52,707 nt of DNA from JBEGTT01 sp041179245. Lineage in GTDB: Bacteria > Pseudomonadota > Gammaproteobacteria > Burkholderiales > Rhodocyclaceae. How positions within the stretch are numbered: the stretch's first letter is position 1; each line of letters begins with the position of its first letter. The notes beneath the pieces were generated by a model that made no database searches, was not told the DNA's origin, and was given only the letters and a program-made list of their open reading frames with translations. Below, piece by piece: positions 43,822 through 51,982 of the stretch. The stretch spans positions 1-52,707 of the forward strand of contig JBEGTT010000155.1 of NCBI GenBank assembly GCA_041179245.1. The letters are read 5' to 3'. The translations under genes were made by a program, and so were the position numbers.

Positions 43822-44526
43822 TTACATGCCCAGCGATTTCAACAACTCATCGCTGTCGCTATCGTTATTTTTATCGGCCTTGTTTTTTGAAGGCTTTGCC
43901 TTCTTGCCTTTTGCCGCCGCAGCCTCTGCGATCAAGGCATCAGGATCAGGGGCTTCTTCGGCCTCAAAATCTTGAATCTGGATGAACTCCGTGTGATCCA
44001 CTGACAGCTCAAGGTAGAAAATATTGCCCTTGCCGGTGTAGAAGGTCACGCGACGGGCTTCAGGGTTGTCCAGATTGGCATCAACACTCAGATTCACCTG
44101 CTTGTTGAGCACCAACATTTTGGGTTGATTCTGGGTGATGTGTGTTTGTAATTCACGATCCACCTTGCTGGTGAAGTCGCCAACGATCTGGTTCATCAAC
44201 TCGCCCATGACATTACAAACTTCGTCAGATGTATGCGAGATAGCCAGCTCAGCCTGAGAAATGCCCATACTTAACAAGTAGCTGGAGTAGATCTCCATGG
44301 CTGAATCAGCCGAGAAATTCATCACCACCAGTCCGGAAAACCCACCGTCAAACAGAACAAAACAACCGATGTCAGGCCGGAGGCAGGTCTTTGAAATTCG
44401 CTGAACCATGCCGGAATAACGGACATCATGGCGAGTTGCGGTGGTTAGCACCTTGGTAACGGAATTACACAGGCTAATCAGAATTTCTTCTGTGCCGTGG
44501 ACAACAGGGTATTTGGAGGAGGTCAT
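43822..44526 (-). CDS. CheX-like DUF3334 family protein
   Basis: The 234-residue product matches, as far as I can judge, DUF3334. The middle has the ExxNxxxG motif of CheC/CheX/FliY phosphatases (E109, N112, G116 in MGELMNQIVG) after a beta-rich stretch (FVLFDGGFSGLVVMNF). The C-terminal third (about 185-234) is a low-complexity acidic/lysine tail ending SDELLKSLGM. CheX-type proteins dephosphorylate CheY; a related role here, perhaps with flagella or a kinase, is inference. It lies 65 bases after the porin gene and 21 before the pseudouridine synthase gene. Confidence 0.7.
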   Translation of the reverse strand: MTSSKYPVVHGTEEILISLCNSVTKVLTTATRHDVRYSGMVQRISKTCLRPDIGCFVLFDGGFSGLVVMNFSADSAMEIYSSYLLSMGISQAELAISHTSDEVCNVMGELMNQIVGDFTSKVDRELQTHITQNQPKMLVLNKQVNLSVDANLDNPEARRVTFYTGKGNIFYLELSVDHTEFIQIQDFEAEEAPDPDALIAEAAAAKGKKAKPSKNKADKNNDSDSDELLKSLGM

Positions 44527-44591
44527 AGTGCGGGGCTTTGTGGATTGAACAGCCCGCTATGCTACCTCAAACATGCCACTTCACTCTTTCG

Positions 44592-45944
44592 TTAATACTC
44601 TGCGTGTAATCGAACAGCAAAGATGTTCACTGGGCCTCGATCGGCGTTATAGGCCGGATTCCACACGCGCTGATAATCCCCGGTAATCCAGAACCCCTTG
44701 GCCGCTTGCCAGCTATAAAACCCTTCAACAATGGTTTCAGGGCGGTAGTTAAGCGCACCATCGCCGATAAAGTAAGACATCCCGCCCGCCTGCAAGAATT
44801 GGCGACGTTCCTTGGATAATCCGTTACTTAAGAAGGCCAGGCCAACCGCATCATTTTCCCGATGCCAAGCCTTGCCCTTGAGTAGTACACCGGTTGAAAG
44901 CGATTCGTCCACCTCGGTAAAGGCATAGGTTTCAGTTTGTCCATCAACCTTCATGGCTCGCATGAAGAATCCGACGTTATCACTGATTTCCTGTTCGATA
45001 TTCACCCCCAAACCAACCTTAAATTGTTCTGCATTTCTAACTTGAAAAATCGTTTCAGCATCGGCTCCCGGATTCGCTAGGCGATAACTTAAGGCATCAT
45101 CAAAACGGGCAAGATTGGCTTTGTTGCGCCAAAACAAAACGCGTAATTTTCCAGGGCGCTCATTGAGCGTATGGGCGCGCTCAATTTCAATTTGGTCGCC
45201 GTAATGCTTGCCAATTTGGAAGTCGGTTTGCTGCTCATTGGGACGAACTGGCCCGGTCATGCGACCAATGCGATAGGTCCAATCATCCTGATACCACTCC
45301 GCCGCAAATCCCCAGCCAAAACCACGGGCATCCGCAGCATAGTCATACGCTGCGTAAGTCCAGTTACCCCAATTCATAAACTGAGTACGCGGATCTTTGG
45401 CATACGTATTGTCGTCAAACACGTCCAGTGTTGAAAAATTACCGACCGTCAGAACGAATCTATTTTTGTCGACCATACCGGCCAGTTGATTGAAATCAGA
45501 CGTTACGGACTCAGTACCGCCACCCTGATTCCAGGTTTGCCGCAGAAAAAACCGCTGGTTGTAATACTTCGGTGTTTCGCCTGCCGCCCGAGTAATTTCG
45601 CCATTCGTAAATCCCCCCATCCCCACGAGATTGCGGGTAAATGGAACGCCTTCGACAACCTCCCCGTTGTAGTACAGCTCACCACCCTGCCACGGGCGAA
45701 TCCCAATATGGCCCGTCGTGGAAAAGGTGTACATGTTTTCTGCGGCATTGGTCAGGCTATTGGTGCCCGAGTAGTTAGCCCGGAAACTGGGGTGACGCTG
45801 CCAGTTAAAGGTGGTCTGGAACTTGGCGTCAGCCATCTCTTCTTCTGCGCACGCCAGCATCAAAGGATTGCTTAGACCAAGCCCTAAAATCATCGCCAGC
45901 AATCCACAACGCCCAATCGAAATGCCTACTATTTTTTTCAACAT
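44592..45944 (-). CDS. OprB-family carbohydrate-selective porin
   Basis: The 450-residue product has a signal peptide (about 1-33, ending near LACAEE), then an outer-membrane beta-barrel with OprB features: FNWQRHPSFRANYSG at the start of the mature protein, EGVPFTRNLVGMGGF, a repeated aromatic/polar pattern and the ending NPAYNADRGPVNIFAVRLHAEY. OprB-type proteins are sugar-selective channels. The terminal tyrosine is within the normal range for barrel assembly. It starts 6 bases after the EAL-GGDEF gene, so the two are probably transcribed together. Confidence 0.88.
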   Translation of the reverse strand: MLKKIVGISIGRCGLLAMILGLGLSNPLMLACAEEEMADAKFQTTFNWQRHPSFRANYSGTNSLTNAAENMYTFSTTGHIGIRPWQGGELYYNGEVVEGVPFTRNLVGMGGFTNGEITRAAGETPKYYNQRFFLRQTWNQGGGTESVTSDFNQLAGMVDKNRFVLTVGNFSTLDVFDDNTYAKDPRTQFMNWGNWTYAAYDYAADARGFGWGFAAEWYQDDWTYRIGRMTGPVRPNEQQTDFQIGKHYGDQIEIERAHTLNERPGKLRVLFWRNKANLARFDDALSYRLANPGADAETIFQVRNAEQFKVGLGVNIEQEISDNVGFFMRAMKVDGQTETYAFTEVDESLSTGVLLKGKAWHRENDAVGLAFLSNGLSKERRQFLQAGGMSYFIGDGALNYRPETIVEGFYSWQAAKGFWITGDYQRVWNPAYNADRGPVNIFAVRLHAEY

Positions 45945-45950
45945 AAACTT

Positions 45951-47798
45951 TCAATTTAGATAATAGGGAATTTCACCCACTACACTCACCAAACTCGTGG
46001 CATGGCGTCTTTCCATGAATACTGCGCCCCGTTTTTGAGCCTCACTGTTTTTCTGGGCCTTCTTGGCCTGTTTTTTGGCAATGGCCGCAGCCGATGAAAC
46101 TTCGCGGTGTGAATCGTACTCACCAGGAAGTACCCGAACTGCCCCCGCTGACAGGGTTGGTAAGGACTGAAAAACCACTTCGCCCTTCCGGTTTTCTGCC
46201 ATATAGCCCCCACTGGCATAATCTTCTTGGCCAACGAGGGTCGCCATCGCTTCGCCAAAGGTGGCGATAATATCCCAGCACCGCTGCTCCCAATCTGGGC
46301 TTTGAAAAACCACAAAAAAGTCATCGCCACCAATGTGCCCAACAAAGTCCCGCGTTGGATCAACGTGTTCCAATAGCATTTGGCCTAACAGCTGGATGAC
46401 GTCATCACCTCGACGGTAACCATAGTTATCGTTAAACGGTTTGAAGTTATCGATATCCACATAGGCCGCAACAAATGGCAAGCGACTTTGCAGCATGCTA
46501 TCAATATGCTCATTTGTCGGCACGTTACCCGGAAGCTGGGTCAGGGGATTGGCATATCGCGCGGCACTGATCTGCATTTCGGTAATCAACGCCATCAGAT
46601 GGTGGCTACTGCCAACACCCAAATAACGGCCCTTGTCCGTAATAATGAATCCGTCGAGCAAATAACGCTTCGGCGCCAACGCCAGCATCATGGCCAGTTC
46701 CTGAATTGTTGCCGTCTGATCGACAATCAGCGGCGCTTGATCCATGAATAAGTCACAAGACCGTTTTCCAAATAACTCTTTCTGAAAAGGCCGCGCAAAA
46801 CGATCAGCCAAAACGTGGCGATTCAACATACCGATAGGCTGCTCTCCTCGCACCACGGGTAACACATCAAGCTGTGCGTCATTCGTAAAATGAGCCAACG
46901 CCGCATCGTTGTTTTCGGTTACCGACAAGGCGGGCAATTCGCGCAGCAGACTGCGTGCCGAAGGTGCAGTTGCCTGAGCCACAACACTTCCACGTAAAAG
47001 CCGAGGACGAGACAGTGCAGCAATGGTTTGTGCATTAGCAAAACGCGGAGGATCTGCAGCCGGCTGAGCCACAAAAAATCCTTGGCAACAGGAAATCCCC
47101 ATGTCACGGACACACAAAAAATCTGCTTCGGTTTCGATCCCTTCGGCAATCAAAGAAGAACGGCAAATTTCCGCAAGATCCTGCATGGCACGAACAAAAT
47201 GGAACTTAATTCGATCAGTCGCAATGCCTTTAATAAAGTGCTTATCAATTTTTACGAATTCGGGCCGCAAATCTGACCACATCCGCAAATTGGAAAAACC
47301 TTCCCCAAGATCATCGATGGCGAACTGAAACCCCTGGCTCCGGTAATGGGTAATCGCATCGAGAACGCCAGGTAAGTCTGTAATTTTCTGGTTTTCAGTG
47401 AGTTCAAACACGATTCGCGAAGGACTGATATTTAAGTCTTTCAAACGATCAGAAAACACCCCCGCTCGTAAATAGGGCGTAAGCAATAAACTGGGGGTGA
47501 CGTTCAGAAACAAGCGGCCAGGAATGTACGAGCCGGCATGCTGGTCAAGCAAAATTTCAAGGCACATCACTTCCAACTCAGGTCCCAAACCCAACAACTG
47601 GGCTTCTTGAAAAAGATGATCTGGGCGTTGTAGATGGGTGCCGTATGGCCCACGAATCAACCCTTCATACCCCAAAAAAGCATTGGCCCGAAAATCCACA
47701 ATAGGCTGGAAGACGGGGTTTAGCGCACGAGTAGACAAGACCCTCTCGATACTGATGTAATCTTCGTTGGGCAGACAATCGAGAGTATTTCGCATCAT
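45951..47798 (-). CDS. EAL-CBS-GGDEF cyclic-di-GMP protein
   Basis: The 615-residue cytoplasmic protein has an N-terminal EAL phosphodiesterase domain (about 15-260) with E-G-L in place of EAL (YEGLIRG), the Asn of FLNVTP, ELTE, the catalytic DDLGEGFSN, KIDKHFI, EGIETE and QGFFVAQP, so all metal and base residues appear present. Next come CBS-like repeats (about 270-420), which in other proteins bind adenosine nucleotides, then a GGDEF domain with HIGGDDFFVVF near residue 515. The GGDDF sequence is compatible with diguanylate cyclase activity; no RxxD inhibitory site is seen before it. It could both make and degrade c-di-GMP. Confidence 0.92.
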   Translation of the reverse strand: MMRNTLDCLPNEDYISIERVLSTRALNPVFQPIVDFRANAFLGYEGLIRGPYGTHLQRPDHLFQEAQLLGLGPELEVMCLEILLDQHAGSYIPGRLFLNVTPSLLLTPYLRAGVFSDRLKDLNISPSRIVFELTENQKITDLPGVLDAITHYRSQGFQFAIDDLGEGFSNLRMWSDLRPEFVKIDKHFIKGIATDRIKFHFVRAMQDLAEICRSSLIAEGIETEADFLCVRDMGISCCQGFFVAQPAADPPRFANAQTIAALSRPRLLRGSVVAQATAPSARSLLRELPALSVTENNDAALAHFTNDAQLDVLPVVRGEQPIGMLNRHVLADRFARPFQKELFGKRSCDLFMDQAPLIVDQTATIQELAMMLALAPKRYLLDGFIITDKGRYLGVGSSHHLMALITEMQISAARYANPLTQLPGNVPTNEHIDSMLQSRLPFVAAYVDIDNFKPFNDNYGYRRGDDVIQLLGQMLLEHVDPTRDFVGHIGGDDFFVVFQSPDWEQRCWDIIATFGEAMATLVGQEDYASGGYMAENRKGEVVFQSLPTLSAGAVRVLPGEYDSHREVSSAAAIAKKQAKKAQKNSEAQKRGAVFMERRHATSLVSVVGEIPYYLN

Positions 47799-47867
47799 CC
47801 GGTTTTCTGATTATGGGGCCGGCGAAGTTACCAACCCACTATTGCAATTTGATGAAGACGGCCAAGA

Positions 47868-50321
47868 ATGCAATTTTTTAACACCAAGCAACTTCGTACC
47901 CTCTCTTTTCTAGCCATGCTCCTTGTTCCGGGCGTCGGTTCGGTTTTGTACTGGGATGCTTTAGAAAAGCGTCATACCGAGGCGCTTGTACAGGCCAAAG
48001 AAAGAACTGAGCAGCGTGCCGTTCAGCTCAACGAGGCCGTTGTCCAGCAATTGGACGCCACGCTACGCAGTGTGGATTCCTCGCTCATTCATTTACGAAA
48101 GGTTTATGTAAATAATCCTAGCGCTTTTGATCAAGCCGTTCGTGACACGATTAGTTCATATCCCGAGGGAATGTTGGTTTTTGTGACGGTGTTTGGCAAA
48201 ACAGGAGATTTGAACTACACCACGGCACAGGTCCATCCCTCTTCTACACCGCTCAATTTTGCCGACAGAGAGCATTTTCGCGTTCATGCTGACAATTCTG
48301 ATGATCGCTTGTTCATTAGCCAGCCAATTACTGGACGGATTGCCCATACCCCACTTATTCAATTGACGCGCCCGATCTGGAAAAACAAGCAGTTCATAGG
48401 GGTCATTGGTATTCCGCTTCGACCAGAATTTTTATCCGAGCGTTTACAGGCCCTGCGTTTATCAGAAACCGACCTGTTGGCCATCATTCGTCCTTCCGAT
48501 GGAAGCTTCATTGCGCGCACGCATAAATTAGAGGAAGCGCTCCAAACTAAGGTTCCTCCTGACCGCCCTTTCCTACAATCCGCCCCTGGAAATAGCGGCT
48601 TGTACCGAACGCTATCAGTCGTCGACAAAGTTCCTCTCGTTTTTTCGTGGCGCAATCTGAAAGAGTGGCCATTGGTCACGGTGGCTGCGGTCAATGAACA
48701 AACTGAAGTGGCTCAGCTTACAAAAATGCAATCACTCGAACGGCAGCGTTCCGCTATCGTTATTGTCTTGACTGCGGTTTTCTCAGTAGGGATCGGCCTG
48801 CTGTTTATCCGGATACAAGGGCAAAAAGAGGAGTTAATTCAGAGCGAGGCTCGGCATCGGACCTTATTTGAGTATTCCAAAATTCCAATGCTCCTGATTG
48901 CCCCCAGCGATGGCGCCATTGTTGACGCGAACAAAGCGGCTGCTAGGTTTTATGGTTATGACGTCTCAACGCTTAAAACCATGAATATTTCAGAGATCAA
49001 CACACTTGATCCTGAAGAACTTAAACAGGAAATGGCGCTCGCCAATACGGAGCGAAGGGAGTGTTTTTACTTTCCACATCGCCTGGCTAGCGGCGAAATC
49101 AGAGACGTCGAAGTCCATTCCGGACCCATCAAGGTTAATCAGCGAAGTCTGCTTTATTCTTTCATTCTCGACATTACGCTCCGCCGGCAAGCCGAGCATG
49201 CTCTGCTCTCGGAAACCGCCCGCCTTAGCGCGCTTCTGGAAACCGCCAGTGACGGAATTCATGTGCTAGACAACAACGGTCACATTGTCGAATGCAGTCA
49301 GTCCTTTGCGACCATGCTGGGCTACACAAAAGAAGAGGCTCTCCGGCTCAACGTCAGCGACTGGGATGCCTCAATCCCCAAGTCCGAGCTGGTGCGAGTC
49401 GTTCGGGAAATTATCGGTTCAGCCAAACAGTTTGAAACCCTACATCGCCGCAAAGATGGCTCAGTGATCGCTGTTGAAATCAATGCCAAGGGAATTGAAA
49501 TTGATGGGCACCACTATCTTTATGCTTCCTCCCGCAACATCACTGAGCGCAAAGAGGCAGAAAAATCGATTCTTCAAGCCAAGGAGGCTGCTGAAGCTGC
49601 AAATGTTGCCAAGAGCAGGTTCCTAGCCACCATGAGCCATGAAATCCGCACCCCGATGAACGGCATTTTGGGGATGGCGCAGTTATTGTTAATGCCCAAT
49701 CTTGAAGAGCAGGAACGTCACGAATTTGCCCAAACCATCCTGAATTCCGGCAAAGTGTTATTGGCCTTGCTGAATGACATTCTCGATCTATCCAAGGTTG
49801 AAGCCGGCAAGTTAGAACTCGAAACTCGCCCATTTGATGCCGCTGAGATTGTTAACGAAACGCAAAAACTATTTGCCGAATCGGCTCACCTCAAAGGATT
49901 AGCGCTACACGCCAGTTGGGTCGGCCCTGCAGAACAGATTTACGCGGGTGATAGCCTGCGCATTCGGCAAATGGTCACCAATCTGGTCAGCAATGCACTG
50001 AAATTTACGTCCAGCGGAGAAATTCGCCTGACTGCGCAGGAAATTGAGCGGGACAACACCAACGCATCTGCGTTACTCGAATTTTCCGTCGCCGATACTG
50101 GTGTTGGAATCCCTTTTGAGAAACAACACCTGTTATTTCAGCCATTTTCTCAAGCCGACACTTCAACCACTCGCCAGTACGGTGGATCAGGTTTGGGTCT
50201 ATCGATTGTGCGTAGCCTGTCCAAACTAATGGGGGGCAATGTGGGATTGGAAAGCACTCCCGGCGAAGGCTCTCGATTCTGGTTCCGGTGCCGGGTGGCT
50301 ATTGCCCCTGCAGAGGTGTAA
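47868..50321 (+). CDS. Membrane sensor histidine kinase with Cache and PAS domains
   Basis: The 817-residue protein has a membrane segment at about 13-31, an extracytoplasmic double-Cache-like sensor domain (about 35-290), a second segment near 295-316, two PAS domains (about 330-450 and 455-575) and a histidine kinase core: H-box SHEIRTPMNG with H591, NLVSNALKFTSSG, ADTGVGIP and YGGSGLGLS. The Cache domain should sense a small molecule outside the membrane. No receiver domain or response regulator gene is present. The kinase core is very similar to that of the hemerythrin kinase about 8 kb upstream. It converges on ppx 10 bases away. Confidence 0.93.
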   Translation: MQFFNTKQLRTLSFLAMLLVPGVGSVLYWDALEKRHTEALVQAKERTEQRAVQLNEAVVQQLDATLRSVDSSLIHLRKVYVNNPSAFDQAVRDTISSYPEGMLVFVTVFGKTGDLNYTTAQVHPSSTPLNFADREHFRVHADNSDDRLFISQPITGRIAHTPLIQLTRPIWKNKQFIGVIGIPLRPEFLSERLQALRLSETDLLAIIRPSDGSFIARTHKLEEALQTKVPPDRPFLQSAPGNSGLYRTLSVVDKVPLVFSWRNLKEWPLVTVAAVNEQTEVAQLTKMQSLERQRSAIVIVLTAVFSVGIGLLFIRIQGQKEELIQSEARHRTLFEYSKIPMLLIAPSDGAIVDANKAAARFYGYDVSTLKTMNISEINTLDPEELKQEMALANTERRECFYFPHRLASGEIRDVEVHSGPIKVNQRSLLYSFILDITLRRQAEHALLSETARLSALLETASDGIHVLDNNGHIVECSQSFATMLGYTKEEALRLNVSDWDASIPKSELVRVVREIIGSAKQFETLHRRKDGSVIAVEINAKGIEIDGHHYLYASSRNITERKEAEKSILQAKEAAEAANVAKSRFLATMSHEIRTPMNGILGMAQLLLMPNLEEQERHEFAQTILNSGKVLLALLNDILDLSKVEAGKLELETRPFDAAEIVNETQKLFAESAHLKGLALHASWVGPAEQIYAGDSLRIRQMVTNLVSNALKFTSSGEIRLTAQEIERDNTNASALLEFSVADTGVGIPFEKQHLLFQPFSQADTSTTRQYGGSGLGLSIVRSLSKLMGGNVGLESTPGEGSRFWFRCRVAIAPAEV

Positions 50322-50331
50322 AGGTTCCGCC

Positions 50332-51861
50332 CTAGATACAATCCAAGACTAAGCGAACATCAACACCCTGCCAGTAGGCGGCTTCTTCGACCAGATTGGC
50401 ATGACTCAGCGGATGCGCATTGAGCCAAGCAGCCGGCAGCGACAAACGATAACCATTTTTTTCCGCCTGAACCGAAATGTGAGGCGCTACCTGACTATGC
50501 ATCCTCGCCCGACAAAACAGCACGGCTAACCGCAAGGACAATACCATTCGGCAAAAACGTTTGTCCTGCGACAACTGCAGCAATTTTGACAGTTTGCCCC
50601 GATGCCCCAGAATCAGACTGGCCAGTTTGGCCTGCTCTGGCCGAGAGAACCCCGGCATATCCGCGTAAGTCAAAATATAAGCACCATGCTTGTGATAGCT
50701 GGTGTGCGAAATCGCCCAACCAATTTCGTGAAGTTCTGCAGCCCAACCCAGAAACAGCCGGTCTTCTTCAGTCCGTTTGACCGGTGCTTCTACGGCCAGC
50801 TGATCAAACAAATTCAGGGCCAGTTTTTCTACCCGATTGGCCTGCGGCAACCCAATCTGGTAACGGCGCTGCAATTGGCGAACCGTTTCAGGGCGCAAAT
50901 CTTCGACATGGTTTATCCGTCCACGCAAGTCATACAAAACCCCCTGACGTAAGGCGCCATCGGCATAAATCATGTGGTCAATATCCAGCGTTTCAAACAC
51001 CGCCAACATGATCGCCAAACCCCCAGCCATCACCGGGGTTCGATCCGCCCGCAAACCATTCAAGCGCAAATTCTGAATATTGCCGGCCTCCAGCAAAGCC
51101 AGTTTCAGCGCCTCCAACCCTTGCCGGCTAATGCCACTTTGCTTGTTCGGATTCATCCCGTTTTCAGCTAACAACTCGGCCAACGCTTTCGCTGTCCCGG
51201 AAGTCCCTACGGCAATATCCCAGCCCGTGTTTCGATAGGATTCCACCAGCGTTTCAATTTCCCTAGCCGCTTCAATTTCGGCATCACGAAACGCTTTTTT
51301 GTCGCAACGTCCTTCAGGGAAAAACTCTACCGTGCTGGAGACGCAACCCACCCGCAGTGATTCCATCACCAATGGCGTCAACTGGCGGCCAATAATAAAT
51401 TCGGTTGATCCACCACCAATATCCACCACCAAGCGATGCCCGCTAAAGGGAGGTAAAGCATGAGCCGCACCGAGATAAATCAGGCGCGCTTCCTCGTAGC
51501 CAGAAATAACCTCAATCGGAAAACCGAGCATGGCTTCCGCCTGCGCCAGGAAATTCTCCTTGTCATGGGCAACCCGCAGGGCATTAGTGCCCACAACCCG
51601 CACATCTTCCGGAGAAAACCCCCGCAACCGCTCACCAAATCGGGCCAAAGCGGTTAATGCCCGGCTCTGGGCTTCTTCGCTCAACGTTTTGTCTACCTGC
51701 ATCCCGGCGGCCAAGCGCACCGGAAATTTTAGGTTGTCTAAAAGGTAAATATGCCCGTTTTCAGATCTTGCCACTTGTAAACGGAAGCTGTTCGACCCAA
51801 GGTCGACGGCGGCGATCAGTGTGCTGTCCATATTATTTTTCTCTGCAATACCAAAACTCAT
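50332..51861 (-). CDS. ppx: Exopolyphosphatase (Ppx/GppA)
   Basis: Ppx removes phosphate from the ends of polyphosphate; the Ppx/GppA family also includes guanosine pentaphosphate hydrolases. The 509-residue product has the actin-like ATPase-fold motifs AAVDLGSNSFRLQVAR, GTNALRVAHDKENF, VVDIGGGSTEFIIGR and TSGTAKALAE, plus a C-terminal HD-like region (about 340-500; GWAAELHEIGWAISHTSYHKHG). The first ATG at 51861 has an AGG about 7 bases upstream; the ATG at 51831 (MDSTLIAAVDLGS) is equally plausible. It is divergent from ppk1, so polyphosphate synthesis and breakdown share a regulatory gap. Confidence 0.95.
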   Translation of the reverse strand: MSFGIAEKNNMDSTLIAAVDLGSNSFRLQVARSENGHIYLLDNLKFPVRLAAGMQVDKTLSEEAQSRALTALARFGERLRGFSPEDVRVVGTNALRVAHDKENFLAQAEAMLGFPIEVISGYEEARLIYLGAAHALPPFSGHRLVVDIGGGSTEFIIGRQLTPLVMESLRVGCVSSTVEFFPEGRCDKKAFRDAEIEAAREIETLVESYRNTGWDIAVGTSGTAKALAELLAENGMNPNKQSGISRQGLEALKLALLEAGNIQNLRLNGLRADRTPVMAGGLAIMLAVFETLDIDHMIYADGALRQGVLYDLRGRINHVEDLRPETVRQLQRRYQIGLPQANRVEKLALNLFDQLAVEAPVKRTEEDRLFLGWAAELHEIGWAISHTSYHKHGAYILTYADMPGFSRPEQAKLASLILGHRGKLSKLLQLSQDKRFCRMVLSLRLAVLFCRARMHSQVAPHISVQAEKNGYRLSLPAAWLNAHPLSHANLVEEAAYWQGVDVRLVLDCI

Positions 51862-51949
51862 GATTAAACCTGATTTCTATTTCAGCAGGATTTCACGGCG
51901 TTGTAACACAAGCCATTTACGATGGGCCACCTTTTTGCGTCTGATGTTC

Positions 51950-51967
51950 TTGTCCTGCTTCTGTCCT
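51950..51967 (+). promoter_or_regulatory. Pho-box-like direct repeat upstream of ppk1
   Basis: TTGTCCT-GCTT-CTGTCCT is a 7-4-7 direct repeat with an 11-base period and CTGTC-like cores, the geometry of PhoB sites. It lies 15 bases before the ppk1 start. That is close for a PhoB site replacing a -35 element, so the call is tentative. Confidence 0.35.
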
Positions 51968-51982
51968 CGTGTAATCTGCCCC

